In this document: positions 1 to 12,200 of the stretch, in pieces | Layout: every line of letters starts with the position of its first letter | Numbering within the stretch: the stretch's first letter is position 1 | Assembly (NCBI GenBank): GCA_004519485.1 | Contig: CP038123.1 | Span: 214,001 to 278,000, forward strand | Reading direction: 5' to 3' | Length of the DNA stretch: 64,000 bases | Source: Nannochloropsis oceanica | Taxonomy: Eukaryota; Sar; Eustigmatophyceae; Eustigmatales; Monodopsidaceae | Program-made: the position numbers and the translations under genes | The notes under the pieces: model-generated | Seen by the model: only the letters and a program-made list of their open reading frames with translations | The model's database searches: none | Told to the model about the DNA's origin: nothing

Positions 1-24
1 GCCCGCGGTGTGTCCCTAGGTGGC

Positions 25-3000
25 ATGCAACGCACGAGTATCGGTCCTCGTAAAGCAGGGGGAGGGGGAGGAACGGGGTCTGTTGCAGCAGCAACAGGAG
101 TAGCAACAGGTGCAGTAACTCGTCCTCCTCCGCCATCTTCTTTGTCTTCTACGTTTGCCTCTGGTGCTGCCAGGGCGGGCGGCGGCAAAATTAGCCATGG
201 AATGCTCTCGCTTGCACTGGTGCAGGAACGGTAGGGTGACGTGATGGCGTCATGCAGGGAGCGAGGGCAGTTGGGGAGGGAGGGAGTGAGGAAATAAGAG
301 AAGCCTAGCAGAGAAGGGCATGTTTTGACGTTTGCCGCTTTTGGGCTTGTCGCAAAAGAATTTCCTTTACTGCTGGCTGCCAAGCTCTGACCTTCCCTCC
401 CGCCCTCCCTCCTCTCCTCCCTTCCTCCGTCAGGATCGAGCTCGCCCTCTCCCATTTCTTCGAGGGCTTGTCGGACTCCTTGGCATTGACACGCACGTGG
501 ACCTTTTGGGCATCGTCGGAGGTGGTGCGGGAGAACGCGGGCAAGGTGAGACAGGGAGGGAGGGACGGTGAATTGATAGGCTAGCACAAACGTTTCATCC
601 CTCCCTCCCTCCCTCCCTCCTTACTTCTATCCCCTACTTACCTTCCCTTCCTCCCTTCCCCCCTCCCTCTTCTCACCCACCTTTAAGTGTTTCCTCCTCA
701 ACAGCGGCCTCCTCCTGGGGTCCCACCTTCTCTACTCTCGCCTCCTTTATCCCTTCCTCCTCCTCCTAGGCCGCTGCATCTACACCTACCTCCTGCCCCT
801 CCTTCTGACGGAAAGGGAGGGAGGAAAGGAAGAAGGGTGGGTGACTGCGTGGAAGGAGCCTCCTGCGAAAGTGGAGGCCTTGGTGAGCGGGGGGTTTTAT
901 GTAGTCTACCAGGTGAGGAGGGAGAGAGAGAGGGAAGGAGGGAGGGATGTGCTATACCACAGGACTTCACGCCTAGGGTCTCTGTGGGTCACCCTCCCTC
1001 CCTCCTTCCCTCCTTCTCTCCCTAGCTCGCCTGGATGTGGCCGGTCTTCCTACTGGCTTTTTTGGTCTCCATCGGACTGAACGACGCGGTGGCGGAGGCG
1101 GGTAAGGAGGGAGAGAGGGAAGGAGGGAGGGAGGGAGGGCGAGACGGTTGACCTCGCGTAAATAAATTCACGTTCATCATAATTTTCTTCTTTCATCCCT
1201 CCCTCCGTCCCTCCCTTCGCTCTATGCACTGTAGCCTACCTACACCAGCGGGCTAGGGGGTCTGCTGCAGCCACGGAGATACCGAGGGTAGGGAGGGAGG
1301 GAGGGAAGGAGCGAGGGAAGGAGGGAGGGAAGGCAGGACCGCTCTCCTCTGTCCCTGGTGCTAGTTTTTTTTTGTCTTTTTTATATCCCTCATCCCTCCA
1401 TCCATCCACCCCTCTAGCTCGTGGGCGACCTCGTCTCTCGCCTCCTGACGGTCTACGCCCTCCTCTTCAACTCCCTCCTCCTCCTCCTCCTTCCCCCCTT
1501 TCTCCTCCTCCTCCCTCCCCCCTTCTCCTTCCCTCCCTCACTCCTGATCCTGCTTCGGCCTCTCAAGTGGATGTGTCAGTTGTGGGGGTTTCTGCTCACC
1601 TGGTAGACAGGGAGGGAGGGAGGGAGGGAGGGAGGGAGGGAGGGAGGGAGGGAGGGAGGGAGAACAAGAGGGAGAGTATTGTTGTGGAGGGTGAGCTTCA
1701 GGAAGGCCCTCCCTCCCCTCCTCTCTCCCTCCCTCGTTCTCTCCCTTAGCAGGCTCAGATCCTTACTGGGATGCTTTTTATTGTGGGTTGGCACGGCCCG
1801 AGCGGAGCACTAAAACGTCTGACCCTCCTCCCTCCCTCCCTCCCTCCCTCCCTCCCTCCCTCCTCCCCCCCTCCTTCCCTACCTCTCCCAGCTGGCTGGA
1901 CTCCTTCTACGCGTTTCAGTACGTATGGGCCCGGCAAGGCCAGCCGGTGGCGGAACAGACGAGTATTATCGAGGGGGACTGGTGAGGGAGCAAGGGAGTG
2001 AGGGAGGGAGGGAAAGGAGGGAAGGAAAGGAGGGAGGGAGGAAAGGGAAGGAGGGAGGGAAGAAGGGAAGTTAAACCCATATTTCGATATTGCGGCACTC
2101 ACCTTCTCCCTACCTACCTACCTACCTCCCTCTCTCTCTTTCTCCCTCCCTCCCTCAGGTCCTACTTCCTCGGATTTGGCTTCCTGCCCGCCCTGCTCTC
2201 CTTCTGGACGCCTTTCTTTGTGGGCACTGGCGCGTATGCCAGCGTGTTTCCGACGGTTGGGAGGGAGGGTGGGAGGGAGGGAGGGAGGGAGGGAGGGAGG
2301 GAGGAAGGGAGGGATGAAGGGAGGGAGGAAGGAAGGGAAGGAGGGAGGGAGGAAGGAAGGGAGGGAGTGGTATTCTGCCATTTTCTCCTTCTCAATGGCC
2401 AGTGTCTTGTGTGTGAATATCATCCGATACTAGTAAGAGAGAGGGTGAGGGAGGGAAGGAATGAAGAAGGGGGGAAAGGAGGGAAGGAAAGAGGAGGAAA
2501 GGGCGGCGAGTCAAAATTACATGTATATACCATTGCGAGCTCACTCCTCTTCGCGCTCTTTCTCTCCCTTCCTTTCCCCCTGACTTCTATTATCTCAACA
2601 GTACATTCTTCTCGCCTTGCAAAGCAATCGTCCTTTTCTCGTGTCGTCAATGGGAGGGAGGGAGGGAGGAGGGGTGGGGGTGGATGGAGAAGAGGGGCCT
2701 CTGCCTTTGGGACGGGCGCCTGTCTTTTGGTCAGTCCAGAAGCAAGGAGGGAGGGGGGAGGAGAGGGGGGGAGGGAAGAAGGGAGTGTGTGACCGGCGAA
2801 ACAAACATCAGGAGGGAATTACCATCTACGTTTATCTGACCCTCCCTCCCCCCCTCCCTCCCTTCCTGGCCAGGTTCGCTCGGCGGGTAGAGCGGGCGGT
2901 TGTCCGGCAAGTGTCTGCCTTTCTCGACCACCCCCTTGCCCCCGTCAAGGGGAGCGAGGAAGGGAGGGAGAAAGGGCGGGGGCGGCATGGGAGGCGATAA
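25..3000 (+). CDS. EI24: EI24/CysZ-family multi-pass membrane protein (5' end may lie outside the window)
   Basis: EI24-like proteins are ER-type multi-pass membrane proteins. Splicing by phase gives exons 25-230, 434-545, 688-912, 1026-1101, 1235-1287, 1418-1602, 1892-1981 and 2159-2255, all with GT-AG borders. The product aligns with human EI24 from memory without large gaps: an amphipathic start (ELALSHFFEGL), a first membrane segment (CFLLNSGLLLGSHLLYSRLL), a second (WMWPVFLLAFLVSIGLNDA), a long third one in exon 6, then WLDSFYAFQYVW and IIEGDWSYFLGFGFLPALL, which match the most conserved EI24 block. The 3' exons are less certain: 2403-2432, then 2602 onward, with a last exon 2874-3000 ending in a basic tail. 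ATG 25 is the first in-frame Met, but the frame is open to the window edge, so the true start could be upstream. Nearly every intron has a GGGA arm and a CCCT arm. Confidence 0.82.
546..687 (+). repeat. Intron 1 of the EI24 core: GGGA arm, spacer, CCCT arm
   Basis: Starts gtgaga, then GGGA repeats within 15 nt of the donor, a non-repeat spacer with AT-rich sequence, then CCCTCCCT repeats and a pyrimidine tract before the acceptor. The two arms are perfect complements. The same pattern recurs in the next five introns of this gene. Confidence 0.75.
1609..1661 (+). repeat. (GGGA)n array, intron of EI24
   Basis: About 13 perfect copies of GGGA directly after a splice donor at 1603. The same intron ends in a CCCT array at about 1829-1862. 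Copy number probably varies between strains. Confidence 0.9.
2264..2370 (+). repeat. GGGA-rich imperfect array, intron of EI24
   Basis: More than 100 nt of GGGA with GGAA and GATG variants after the donor at 2256. It is unusually long for this gene and could form G-quadruplexes on the RNA. Confidence 0.8.
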
Positions 3001-3373
3001 GGGAGTACATGGTTGAATTTGTATAGGTGGGTGTAACTTTATGGAGGAAAGCATGAAGAGAAAGACAGCATAGAAAGGATAGGAAATTACGCCGCAAAAG
3101 GCCGCAACCCTAGATTAATTGGTTGTTGATTCAGATCACGTGTTTTTTTAACTTTCATTGCTTTCCCGACTCAATCCACGCCTGTGGCCCTCTAATCCCC
3201 TCCCTCAACCCCTCCCCTGTTTTCTTGTACTCTCCCGTTCTGTCCCTTTGGACCTCCATCTCTTCCTCCTCCTCCTCAGAGTCGTCCTCATCACATATTT
3301 ATCGTCATTCGTCCTTTTCAAACCACATCCTAGTTTCTCCTCCCCCCCCTCCCCTCTCCCTCCTCCCCCCTCA
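3001..3373. other. Intergenic, convergent EI24 / DnaJ
   Basis: About 370 bp between two gene ends. The right half is pyrimidine-rich on the plus strand. No gene seen. Confidence 0.6.
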
Positions 3374-5041
3374 TCATATGAAATTGAAGAAGCCTCCCTT
3401 CCCCTCCCCGTCCCCCTTCGCCTTCTCCTTTCTCTCCTTCCTCAAACCCTCCACCAGCTCCCTCTCTTCCTCCGACAAGGTCGTGGGGATCTCAACGCCC
3501 ACCGTAAAGTAATGATCCCCCCGTGCCCCCCCCTCGCCGCTCATCAACTTAGGCACCCCCCGCCCCTTCAATCTCAACACCGCCCCGGCCTGCGTCCCTT
3601 CCTTGATTGCAATCTCCGCATCCCCGTCAATCACGCCCACCTTCACTTTGGTCCCCAGAATGGCATCGATGTAACTGACTTTTATGTCCGAATAAATGTC
3701 CGTCCCGTCCCTCCGAAACACCGGGTCTTTCTCTACCCCGATGAAGATATACAGGTCCCCATTCTCCCCCCCCTTGGCCCCCGCGTCCCCCTCCCCCTTC
3801 ACGCGCAGCTTCTGCCCGTCATTCACCCCCGCTGGTATGTCAACCTTAATCTGCTTTGTCTTCTCCAATCGTCCTTGCCCCGAGCAGGTACCACAGTACT
3901 CTTCAACCACCTGGCCAGCCCCCCCGCATTCCGGACACACACTCTGGGTCTGGAAGTTCCCTAGAGGCGTGCGAGTCACCTGGGTAACTACGCCGCTGCC
4001 ACGGCAGGTCTTACACGTGTTTACCTTGCTCCCGGGCTTGACACCCGAGCCCTGTGGGTAGGTAGAAGAAAGAGCGGGAGAGGAAAACATAAGATTGGTG
4101 AGTGAGCACGTAGATTTCTTTTGGTTTTTCTCATTACCATGTTTCTTTTACTTAATTTGAGCTCATGAAATACATCGACCCACCCACCAACTACCATATT
4201 CACATCCACATCCAATCGGCACACCCACTCACCCTCCCTCTTTCCCTCCCTCCCTCTTTCCCTCCCTCCCCCCATCCATCTTTCCCTCCTCACCGTGCAC
4301 GTCCCACATGTCTCCAAGTGGTTGATTCGGAGCTTCTCCTGACCCCCAAACACACTCGTCCTCAACGGGATGCTCAAGTCCACCCGCAAATCATCCCCCG
4401 CCCGAGGCCCTGCTGTCCTCCTCCTCGCCCCGGGTCCCGCTGCCCCCGGCCCCCCCCCTCCCTCCCCCCCTCCCTCCCCCCTGCCCCCCGAAAAAGGTCT
4501 CAAAAATATCACCCAAGTCAACCTCCCCTCCAAAGCCCGCGCCACCGAAAGGAGACCCTCCTCCTCCGCCGGCCCCTCGTTTCACCCCTGCCTCCCCAAA
4601 TTGGTCGTACATCTGTCTCTTCTGATCATCAATCAGGGCCTCATACGCCTCTTTTACCTCCTTGAATTTCTCGGAAGCATCTTCTTCTTTACACACGTCG
4701 GGGTGGTACTTCAATGCGAGTTTTCTATAGGCTTTTTTGATTTCTTCGCGCTTGGCAGCACGGGTGACACCGAGGCGCTCGTAGTAGTCGCGGGGGAGGG
4801 ACGAGGCGTAGAGGCGGGTCGAGGGACGGAGGGACGGAGAAGGGGAGGAGTAGGAGGGGAGGAGGGAAATGAATGGTTGGAGATAGGAATTGTACGAGGA
4901 AGAGGAGGAGGAGGAGGAGAAGAAGCGGAGGTTAGAAGAGGGGAGGAAGGCGGTGCTTTGGTGGAAGGAGCCCAGGAGGAGGCTGAGGAGTAGCAGGGAC
5001 GGGACGGCGGGGCCGTCAACTGGTCTTTGTTGTTTTCTCAT
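3374..5041 (-). CDS. Plastid-targeted DnaJ (Hsp40, type I) co-chaperone
   Basis: Type I J-protein that stimulates a DnaK-type Hsp70, here probably in the plastid stroma. The N-terminus is a signal peptide ([12 protein letters not shown]) followed by STAFLPSS, a Phe-type plastid cleavage motif, and a Ser-rich transit region. The J domain spans about residues 85-147 with HPD near 113-115 ([10 protein letters not shown]). A G-rich linker, the CxxCxGxG zinc-finger repeats ([32 protein letters not shown]) and the substrate-binding C-terminal domain follow. One intron, 4052-4293, splits the first zinc motif in phase 0. The reading frame changes once inside the G-rich linker, at the C-homopolymers around 4447-4490: the J domain is in one frame, and [12 protein letters not shown] onward is in another. 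No splice sites explain this, so a sequencing indel or a real polymorphism is likely. Confidence 0.9.
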
Positions 5042-6127
5042 ATTGGCTGCTGAAACTCCTGTTGCTATGATGGAAGTACTAGTAATCGCCGCTTGCTGTA
5101 GTTGCTGTAGCTCCTTGCTGCCGCCGCTGCTGCTGCTGCTGCTCCTCGAAGGAGTAAGAGAGTAGCCTAGTCAGGTGTGGAAGGAAAGGACAAGGTCAAT
5201 GACGGGGATTATGACCACAAGGTGCAGGAAAGAGCACAAGCACGTAGTAATGTGCTTGTGCTTTCGATGTACCTTGGACTTGCGTGTCCATGTAGTGTGA
5301 GTGGGAATCGGAAGTGAGGTGGCTCTCTACGTGCGGCTCTCGGTGGTGCATGCTGCCTCATCTCGATCTCTCCATCATCGTGACGAGTGCATGATACGAT
5401 TTTCGAGAAGACCTGCTTCGAGGAAAATATACGGCGCGAGGCCATGAGGTGCCCGCGGTGCTGAAGAAGTAAAGCGACCATGCACACGCGGCTCACTTAG
5501 TTGTGTTGGCCGAAAGAGTGAGTCAGTCAGCCAAAAGATCCAACTACCAGCGTTGGTTCAATGACCAAGGTGGGATCAAGTGCAAAGAATAAACCCCTTC
5601 ATTGTACATTTCAGAAAGGGAAAAAGGTCCAACTTATGATAGCAAGACACAAGATAAATGAAGAAACGCGTTCTCACCAATCCACCCCTCATTTCATTAC
5701 TTATTTTTTCTTTCTCATCTTTGCATGCCGCGAATGGCATGCGAGAAATGATCCATTACAGGAAACAATAAGCCTGTCTCCCTCACGCCCTTCTTCTCTG
5801 GGGAGGCACCACAAACATACAAGAGGGGGGCTGCTCTTCATCCGAATCCATCAATCAGCAATCACCAAAAGACTTGATGACATTTGATGTTTCGCCCGGT
5901 TTATCAAGGAATCGCTGCTGGTCCATCATCATTAATAGTGTAAATTGTCATGTGCAAACACACATTTCTTATTTTCCAAGTTCCTTCACCTGATGACATA
6001 TAAGATGGAAGGAAGGGAACGAGGGGTAAAGGAGAAAATGTAAGATAAGGAATAAAAAGATATGCAACATTGGCGGATGTCTTTCGCTGCTTAAATTTGT
6101 TGATGCGAGCTTGACCAAAAAGCTCAT
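5042..6127. other. Intergenic, DnaJ 5' side
   Basis: About 1.1 kb holding the presumed DnaJ promoter and 5' UTR (GCT/GCA repeats near 5090-5145) and the LEA-like gene's 3' side. A 95-codon minus-strand open frame at 5209-5496 has no recognisable features. Nothing else seen. Confidence 0.5.
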
Positions 6128-7144
6128 TTAGTTTAAAATATGTGAGAGAAGTATCAATAATCTCAGGTAGATACTTGCCTTGTCGATCACGTCATGAGTA
6201 GCCCCGCTTATGGCAGTACCAGCCTTCTCCAAGCCGGGCTTCATGGACTCGTAGGTCTGCAACAAGTAAGGGAGGGGCGAGAGAAAAACGGAAAAGGAAG
6301 AGGGGTAAGAAAGTGGATCTTCTTGCTTATTTCCATGAGACATGACAATTTTTTCCGACACATATCCATGATCAACATTAAACACACGTCCTTCTTCCCT
6401 TCTATGAAGATCTTCATCCTTATTTCCATGAGACATGTCAATTTTATTCCGACACATATCCAAGATCAACATCAAACACACGCCCTTCTTCCGTTCCCTG
6501 ACGCACCTGCTGGGCGACCTCTCCGGCCTTGTCCGCAGCCGGCTTAAGCTTCTCCCCCACATCTCCAGCAAAGTGCTTCACATCCTCGACTGTATTCTTA
6601 GCCTTGCGCGCCACGATATGCGGAGCATCGCCGCTCTTGATATCCTCCACAGTGTTGTTAGCCTTGCGCGAGACGACGTGGGCGACCTCGCCGAGCTTGG
6701 CTGTGTTTGTTCCGGGGGAATGGGATGGGGTAAGTCAGGTGAGATTGACTGCCAACAGTGTAGGGTACGGCAATGGAAAAGCACGCAACACGAAGATGAT
6801 GTGCAGTAGACGTGCTTCGTTTCCTTGATCCGGTCCCGTCAGGCTGAGTAGGGTAGGGATGTGGCGGCCTTGAATAGGGACCTTTGCTTGACTTTTTACA
6901 CAGCACCGGCGCCAACGTAATAGGGTAAGCATGCAAGCAAATGAAGCCCACGGTTAACGTGCACACTATTAGCAATAACCGGGCATATTTTCCCCTGCAT
7001 TCCCATCCCGCATCTTCGTCACTTCAGTTAGCTGGAGGGGTTGTGTCCATTCTCCCCGCCCTCAGGGCGCCCCAGCCCCCTCTTCCCCCCTTCGCCCTTT
7101 CATATTACCACCCCCATCCTCTGCATACCTTTGATGCTGTCCAT
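6128..7144 (-). CDS. Small LEA-like amphipathic helical protein
   Basis: Three exons fit in phase: 7129-7144 (start, MDSIK), 6507-6700 and 6128-6256. The protein is about 110 residues, rich in Lys, Ala, Glu and Asp, with almost no hydrophobic core. It contains two copies of a VxRKAxNTVEDxK unit, then AGDVGEKLKPAADKAGEVAQ and MKPGLEKAGTAISGATHD. This resembles group 3 LEA and other long amphipathic-helix proteins that coat membranes or protect proteins on desiccation; that role is inferred from composition only. The last exon can be read through to TAA at 6128, giving a hydrophobic tail (YLRLLILLSHIL), or spliced at a possible GC donor (AAG|GCAAGT near 6180) to an exon I cannot find. The second intron holds a 93-bp tandem duplication. 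Confidence 0.6.
6316..6496. repeat. 93-bp tandem duplication in the LEA-like gene intron
   Basis: Two copies of about 93 bp start at 6316 and 6409. Both contain TTATTTCCATGAGACATG and CCGACACATATCCA with only a few differences, so the duplication is fairly recent. It fills most of intron 2 (6257-6506). Confidence 0.9.
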
Positions 7145-7924
7145 CTTGCTTTGAGTACTTGAGGGTGGTGTTGACCTGTAGTGCGTGCGTAATAGATATA
7201 TAAAAGTTCAAGTCGGTTGTTTTGAAGGAGGAACAAACAGTTCCGAGTGATTGAGGTAAAACGCAAAATGGCATGAAGTCTCTGTGGGTCTCCTACACCC
7301 GCCGCTCCAGCTCTGCATGTGTACAGAAAACAAGCTGGCTGCTGTCAGTCTGTGGGTTCACTAATGCGCGCCTACTCTAGAGTCCTGTTCTTGAAGATTT
7401 GTTCTGTTACTTGTCCAAGCAGTTTGTTCCTGCTGCATCCTTTCTTGCTGCGGCAGCCAGAGAACTGGTACACACGATCACACTTCCCCATAATGTAGCT
7501 CAATCCGCAGCCAGTGCCGATCGCAACAGGACGACGCCGCGCATCTTCTGGTAAAAGCGAAGGCAATCTAAATAATTCGCCCGCCCGGCACATTCGCCGC
7601 TCCTCGTTTGCGTGACCGACGCGTGCGGCAGTGGTACCGAGGTGTTTGTCGTACTGAGCTGATTCCTGTGCCTGTCCAACGAGGGTCCTTCAATCATCAT
7701 GTCATTCGTCTCCTCCGCCCGTATTAGCAAGGCATAGTAAGAAGAGCAGCGACAAAGTAGGAATGTAAGCTCTTGTCCTTGACGTCTGCACTGCATTGGA
7801 TCACCACCTTTACTTCCCTCTGCTGCATTTTTGCATGAGAACACAACCTCCGCTCTGTCAAACCAAGCAAACCAACCATCATCATCCTTCCCTCCCTCCT
7901 TCACCACAGACAAGCAGCCTAGCT
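7145..7924. promoter_or_regulatory. Divergent intergenic region, LEA-like / SAC3
   Basis: About 780 bp between two divergent start codons, so it should carry both promoters. TATATAAAAG occurs at about 7197 near the LEA-like side. A possible 5' intron acceptor lies just before the SAC3 start (pyrimidine tract, then CACAG near 7910). Confidence 0.4.
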
Positions 7925-9243
7925 ATGAACCCCAACCAGCCACCACCGGTAAAATTCGGGCAACGAGGCGGCGCGTCTGGTTCGGCGGGAGGGACCATCA
8001 CCGGTGGACCGCAACAACAGCAGCAGGTTCCCTCCTTCGGCGGCGGCGCAAGAGAGGGCGGAGGAACGTCACAGCATCAGCAACCGCCTCGTAACGCATT
8101 TCCTGCTTTTGGTGGTGGTGGTACCGGAGGTATTGCCAGTGGAGGATTCAATCAGGCACCAACAGCATCTTCTAACGCGTGGGGTGCCGGCGGAGGAGGA
8201 GCAGGAGGGGGTAGTTTTGGTTCAACAGGTGACAGCAGCAACAACGCTCGTCCTCCTTCATCTACCCCTTCCTTTGGTCAAACCAGTACTAACAGTGGTT
8301 TCAATACAACCAAAAAGAGGAGCACGACATTCGGGGTGGTCGGTAATGATAGCAGCAGTAGCGGTTTCGGTAGCAGCAGCGTTCGCGGCGCTGGTGGGAG
8401 AGGTAGACGAGGAGTACCTGGTGGACCCCCGTCCTCGTCGCAGCACGCAGCAGTTTTTGGCGCGACAGCCGGAGGAAGGGGAGGAGAGGCCTTCAGATTC
8501 TCACAACAGACTCCCCCTTCCGGTAGAGCCAGTGGCGCGGGCGCGAGAGAAGGGGGACCGCCCAGCTTTGGAGGAGGATGGGGAGGAGAGGCCTTTGGAT
8601 CGTCACAAGAGAGCACGCCGGTCCGGTTCGGTGGACATACTGCTGCTGGTAATACTGGTGGTGCTGGCGCTGCAGGAGGAGGAACGTCAAGCTTCGGTAT
8701 TGCTTCCGCTGGCGGTGCAACCGGTGGCTTTGGTACTCCTGCGGGGCCGCCTTCCTTTTCCACTCACACTACTCCGTTGTCGTCTTTTTCGACTGGGAAG
8801 AAAACAAGTCCCAGTGGAGTTCCTGCATTCCAAACACCTGGAGAAGGAGGTGGTGGTCGTGGAGGTGGAGGACTACCAAGCTTTGGTGGTTCTGCTGCGG
8901 GTGGTGGGTTCGGCGGGGCAAGAGGACGAGGAGGAACGGGGGGAGGAAATATCTTTTCGCGGAATCCCTCTCTACAGCAGCAGCAAGAACAGCAAGCCCC
9001 TTCGACGCCTATCCCTGCATTTGGTGCTGCTTTGATGAGGAGCAACAGCAAAAGTACGGGGAGCAGCAATAGCGGGGTAACGTTCGGTGGTCGAGGAGGG
9101 GGGGGGAGGGAGGGGGGAAAGGACGGGATGCCTGCCTTTGGAATGAGAGGAGGTGCTCTGAAGCGAGGGCGAGGAGGAAGAAGGGGAGGAGCGGAGGGAG
9201 GAAGGGGAAGGGGGGGCAATTTTGAGGCGCTGGATGGACGGGG

Positions 9244-9294
<51 letters not shown>

Positions 9295-12200
9295 GTCTGT
9301 GCAATTTGGTCAGCAGCAGCAACTGGATGCACAAACACCTTCGTTTGTTCCCCCTTCCTCTTCTTCCGCTCGCGGGGGTTTGGCACGAGGAGGAAGGGAG
9401 GGAGGACGAGGTGGGGGTCGAGGAGTGAGGGAGGGAGGGAGAGAGGGAGGAAGGGGGGTAGGAAAAGGGAGGGGAGGGTTTGGGCATAAAACATGGACAA
9501 GGGCAGGAATGGAGGCGGGGTCTACCCCTTCCTCCTTCGCGCCCTCATCGACGTCAGAGACCTGGCAGCGAGGAGAATTCTCGCAGGATGAGGAGGCGGA
9601 AGAGACGGAGGAGCAAGGAGGGGAGGAAGGGGTGCAGCATCGGCAGCAGCAATACCAGGGAGGAGGGAGGAAGGACGGTTTTGAGGGGCAGGAGGGGAAA
9701 GGACAGCAACAGAGAGTTGCTTTGCAGGCGCGATTGACGGCGCGTGGACGCACTCTTGGGGCTGCTGCTGATACTGCTGGCACTGTTGCTGCTGCTACTG
9801 TAGGAGGTGGTGATGAGAGAGAAGGAGAAGGCGGAGAAACACCAGCTTTCATAAGGGGAAATCGCCCCTTGGTTTCCCCCACCCTGGCCACCCCAAGCAG
9901 CAGTAACCACCGTTGCAGTAGCAGCAATAACAGCAGCAGCAGTGGCAGCGGCACCATTGACCGTACTCACACATCTTCCCCCACTTCTGCTTCCACGCCT
10001 TCTTCCCTCCCTCCCTCGACCCTAATAAATGACGTGGCAAAGCGAACTTTACGCTACCACATCCGCGCGGTGGAAAGCCACAATAAAAACCTCCGGATGA
10101 AGGCGGGCCTGACACGGGCAAGTCGCCTCGAGGAGGACGAGGGGGAGGGAGGGGAAGAGGAAGGGGCAGGAGGGGCAGGAGGGGCAGGAGGGCTGAACCT
10201 AGTGACGCCTCCTCCGTGTTGGGGACCGGTTTACTCAAAGCAGGAGATCGCGGTGGCGCCTGGGGGAAGGCGAGGGAGGGAAGGAGGGAGGGAGGGAGGC
10301 GCAGTAGCAGGAAGACGTGGGACATTCACGGTCAGGAGTGAAGACGCAGAAGACGCAGGAGGAGGAGGAGGAGGAGTTGGAGGAGGAGGAGGGGTGCAAC
10401 AGAAGCAGGGTCAGCAGGGAGACCAGGAGCAAGCACCCGCCACTCCCCTTCCTTCCGCCTGTCCGCCCATGGCGTCGCTTACATCCACCGCCCGTCCTCC
10501 CTCCACCCCTCAGTCGCAACAACAGCAACGGCAATTCCCACAGCCCCATTCTCCTCTCTCCTCCCAGCAGCATCAGCAGCAGCAGCCATCGAACACACTG
10601 TACCCCTCATCTTCCTCCTCCCCTGCCTCCTTCACCGCCCCCTCGCTCTCCTCCTTCTATCCCACCACCACCCAACGCCACCTCCAACCCGGCGCACCTC
10701 AAGGGAAGGACGAGGGAGGGAAGGATGGATCGAATGAAGACGTGCTCATCCAAAACGAGTGGATCACGGGCGCGACCTCCTCGGTCGGGACCTGCCTCTC
10801 CATGTGCCCCCCTGACGAAGTCCTCATGCGGGAGTCCAACCGCAACAAGCTGGAAGACCGGCCCTCCCTCCCCCCCTCCCTGTCGATGATCAAGGACTTG
10901 GAGAGGAACCCTCCAGCTGACTACCCCATGTCCAAAATCCGCCCCGTGGAATGGCTCTTGAAGTCAGTCGAATACATGGAGGACGAACTCATGGACAAGG
11001 GGAGGGAAGGGAGGGAGGGCGGGAGGGCGGGAGGGCGGTTGCTGGATTCGGATCGGAGTTGGGGTCAGGTGACGGTGCTTGAGAATTACAAATTTCACTT
11101 TCAGAGGCTGCGGATGGTGGCAAAGGAGTTGATCATGCAGGTAGGGAGGCAAGGGGGAAGAGAGGGAAGGGGGAAGAGAGGGAAGGGGGAGGAAAGGAGG
11201 GCGGGAGGGAAGGGATACTCTGCTTGTCTTGTGGCACAATTTTTCTTCCATCTCCCTTCCTTTCCATCCCTCTTTCCCTCCCTCCTCTGTAGAATTTCTC
11301 CTACGGCGGCAACATCTCCACCACGAGCATCCAGGTGATCGAACGGCTGACCCGCTACTGGATCATCTACCAGCACCACCTCAACTACAACCCCGACTTT
11401 GTCCGCGACGACGGCAAGCAAAACACGGAACAGCTGACCAACACCCTCGTGCCCCTGAAGGAGAACTACAGCTACGCCCACATGCTCCACCAGCCAAGCC
11501 TCTGCAAGCACGAGGCAGAATTCCATTCATATTCGGTGCTTTTGACGGGAGACTTAAAACAGGCCCTGAAGGGCGGGCCTGGCGTCTCCTCCTCCCCCGA
11601 AGTCCGTCTGGCGATCGACGTCTTGGGCAGCGTCGAAACGGACAATTTCGCCCGTTTTTTCGCCCTTTTACGCAAGGCACCTTATTTGATGGCCTGCCTG
11701 ATGGCCAAGCATGTGGAGAGGATGCGGGATAAAGCCCTGGAGGTGTGGGCGCGCGCCTTCAACCCGACCAAGCAGAAGGCCACGTCTTTCTCACTGGAAG
11801 AGATATGCTACGCCTTGTGCCTGCAGGGTGAGGAGGAATTGCGGGAATTGGCACAGAGCCGACCATGGCTGGAGGTCGTCCAGATGGAGGGGGAGGGAGG
11901 AAAGGCAGGAAGTGCGGTGAGGGTGACGCTGCGGCGGGCAACGGCAGCAGACAGACAGCGAGGTCTACTGATGATGACCCCCTCACTGAGGGGCACTGAT
12001 GGTGAGGAGCTGGATGAGGAGAAACAGGCTGCACAGAAGAGGAAAGCGCGCGCCGCCTTGATCCTCAAGAGCTCGTTTCCCTACGTCCCCTTTATTGAGG
12101 CGAAGGCGGAGGGGGTGAGATTCCGGGATCTTACCCGAGGGTGGCAGGGGTCTTTGTCCCTATCGACGTCACAAGAGAGGCAGATCTCTGCTGCAGCTGC

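Noticed and set aside
1609-1661. CRISPR-like or satellite array
   Set aside because: Simple tetranucleotide without spacers, within a spliced intron of a eukaryotic gene.
3158-3964. Long plus-strand open frame of 268 codons
   Set aside because: Exactly antisense to the conserved DnaJ C-terminal domain; Pro/Leu/Ser-rich shadow.
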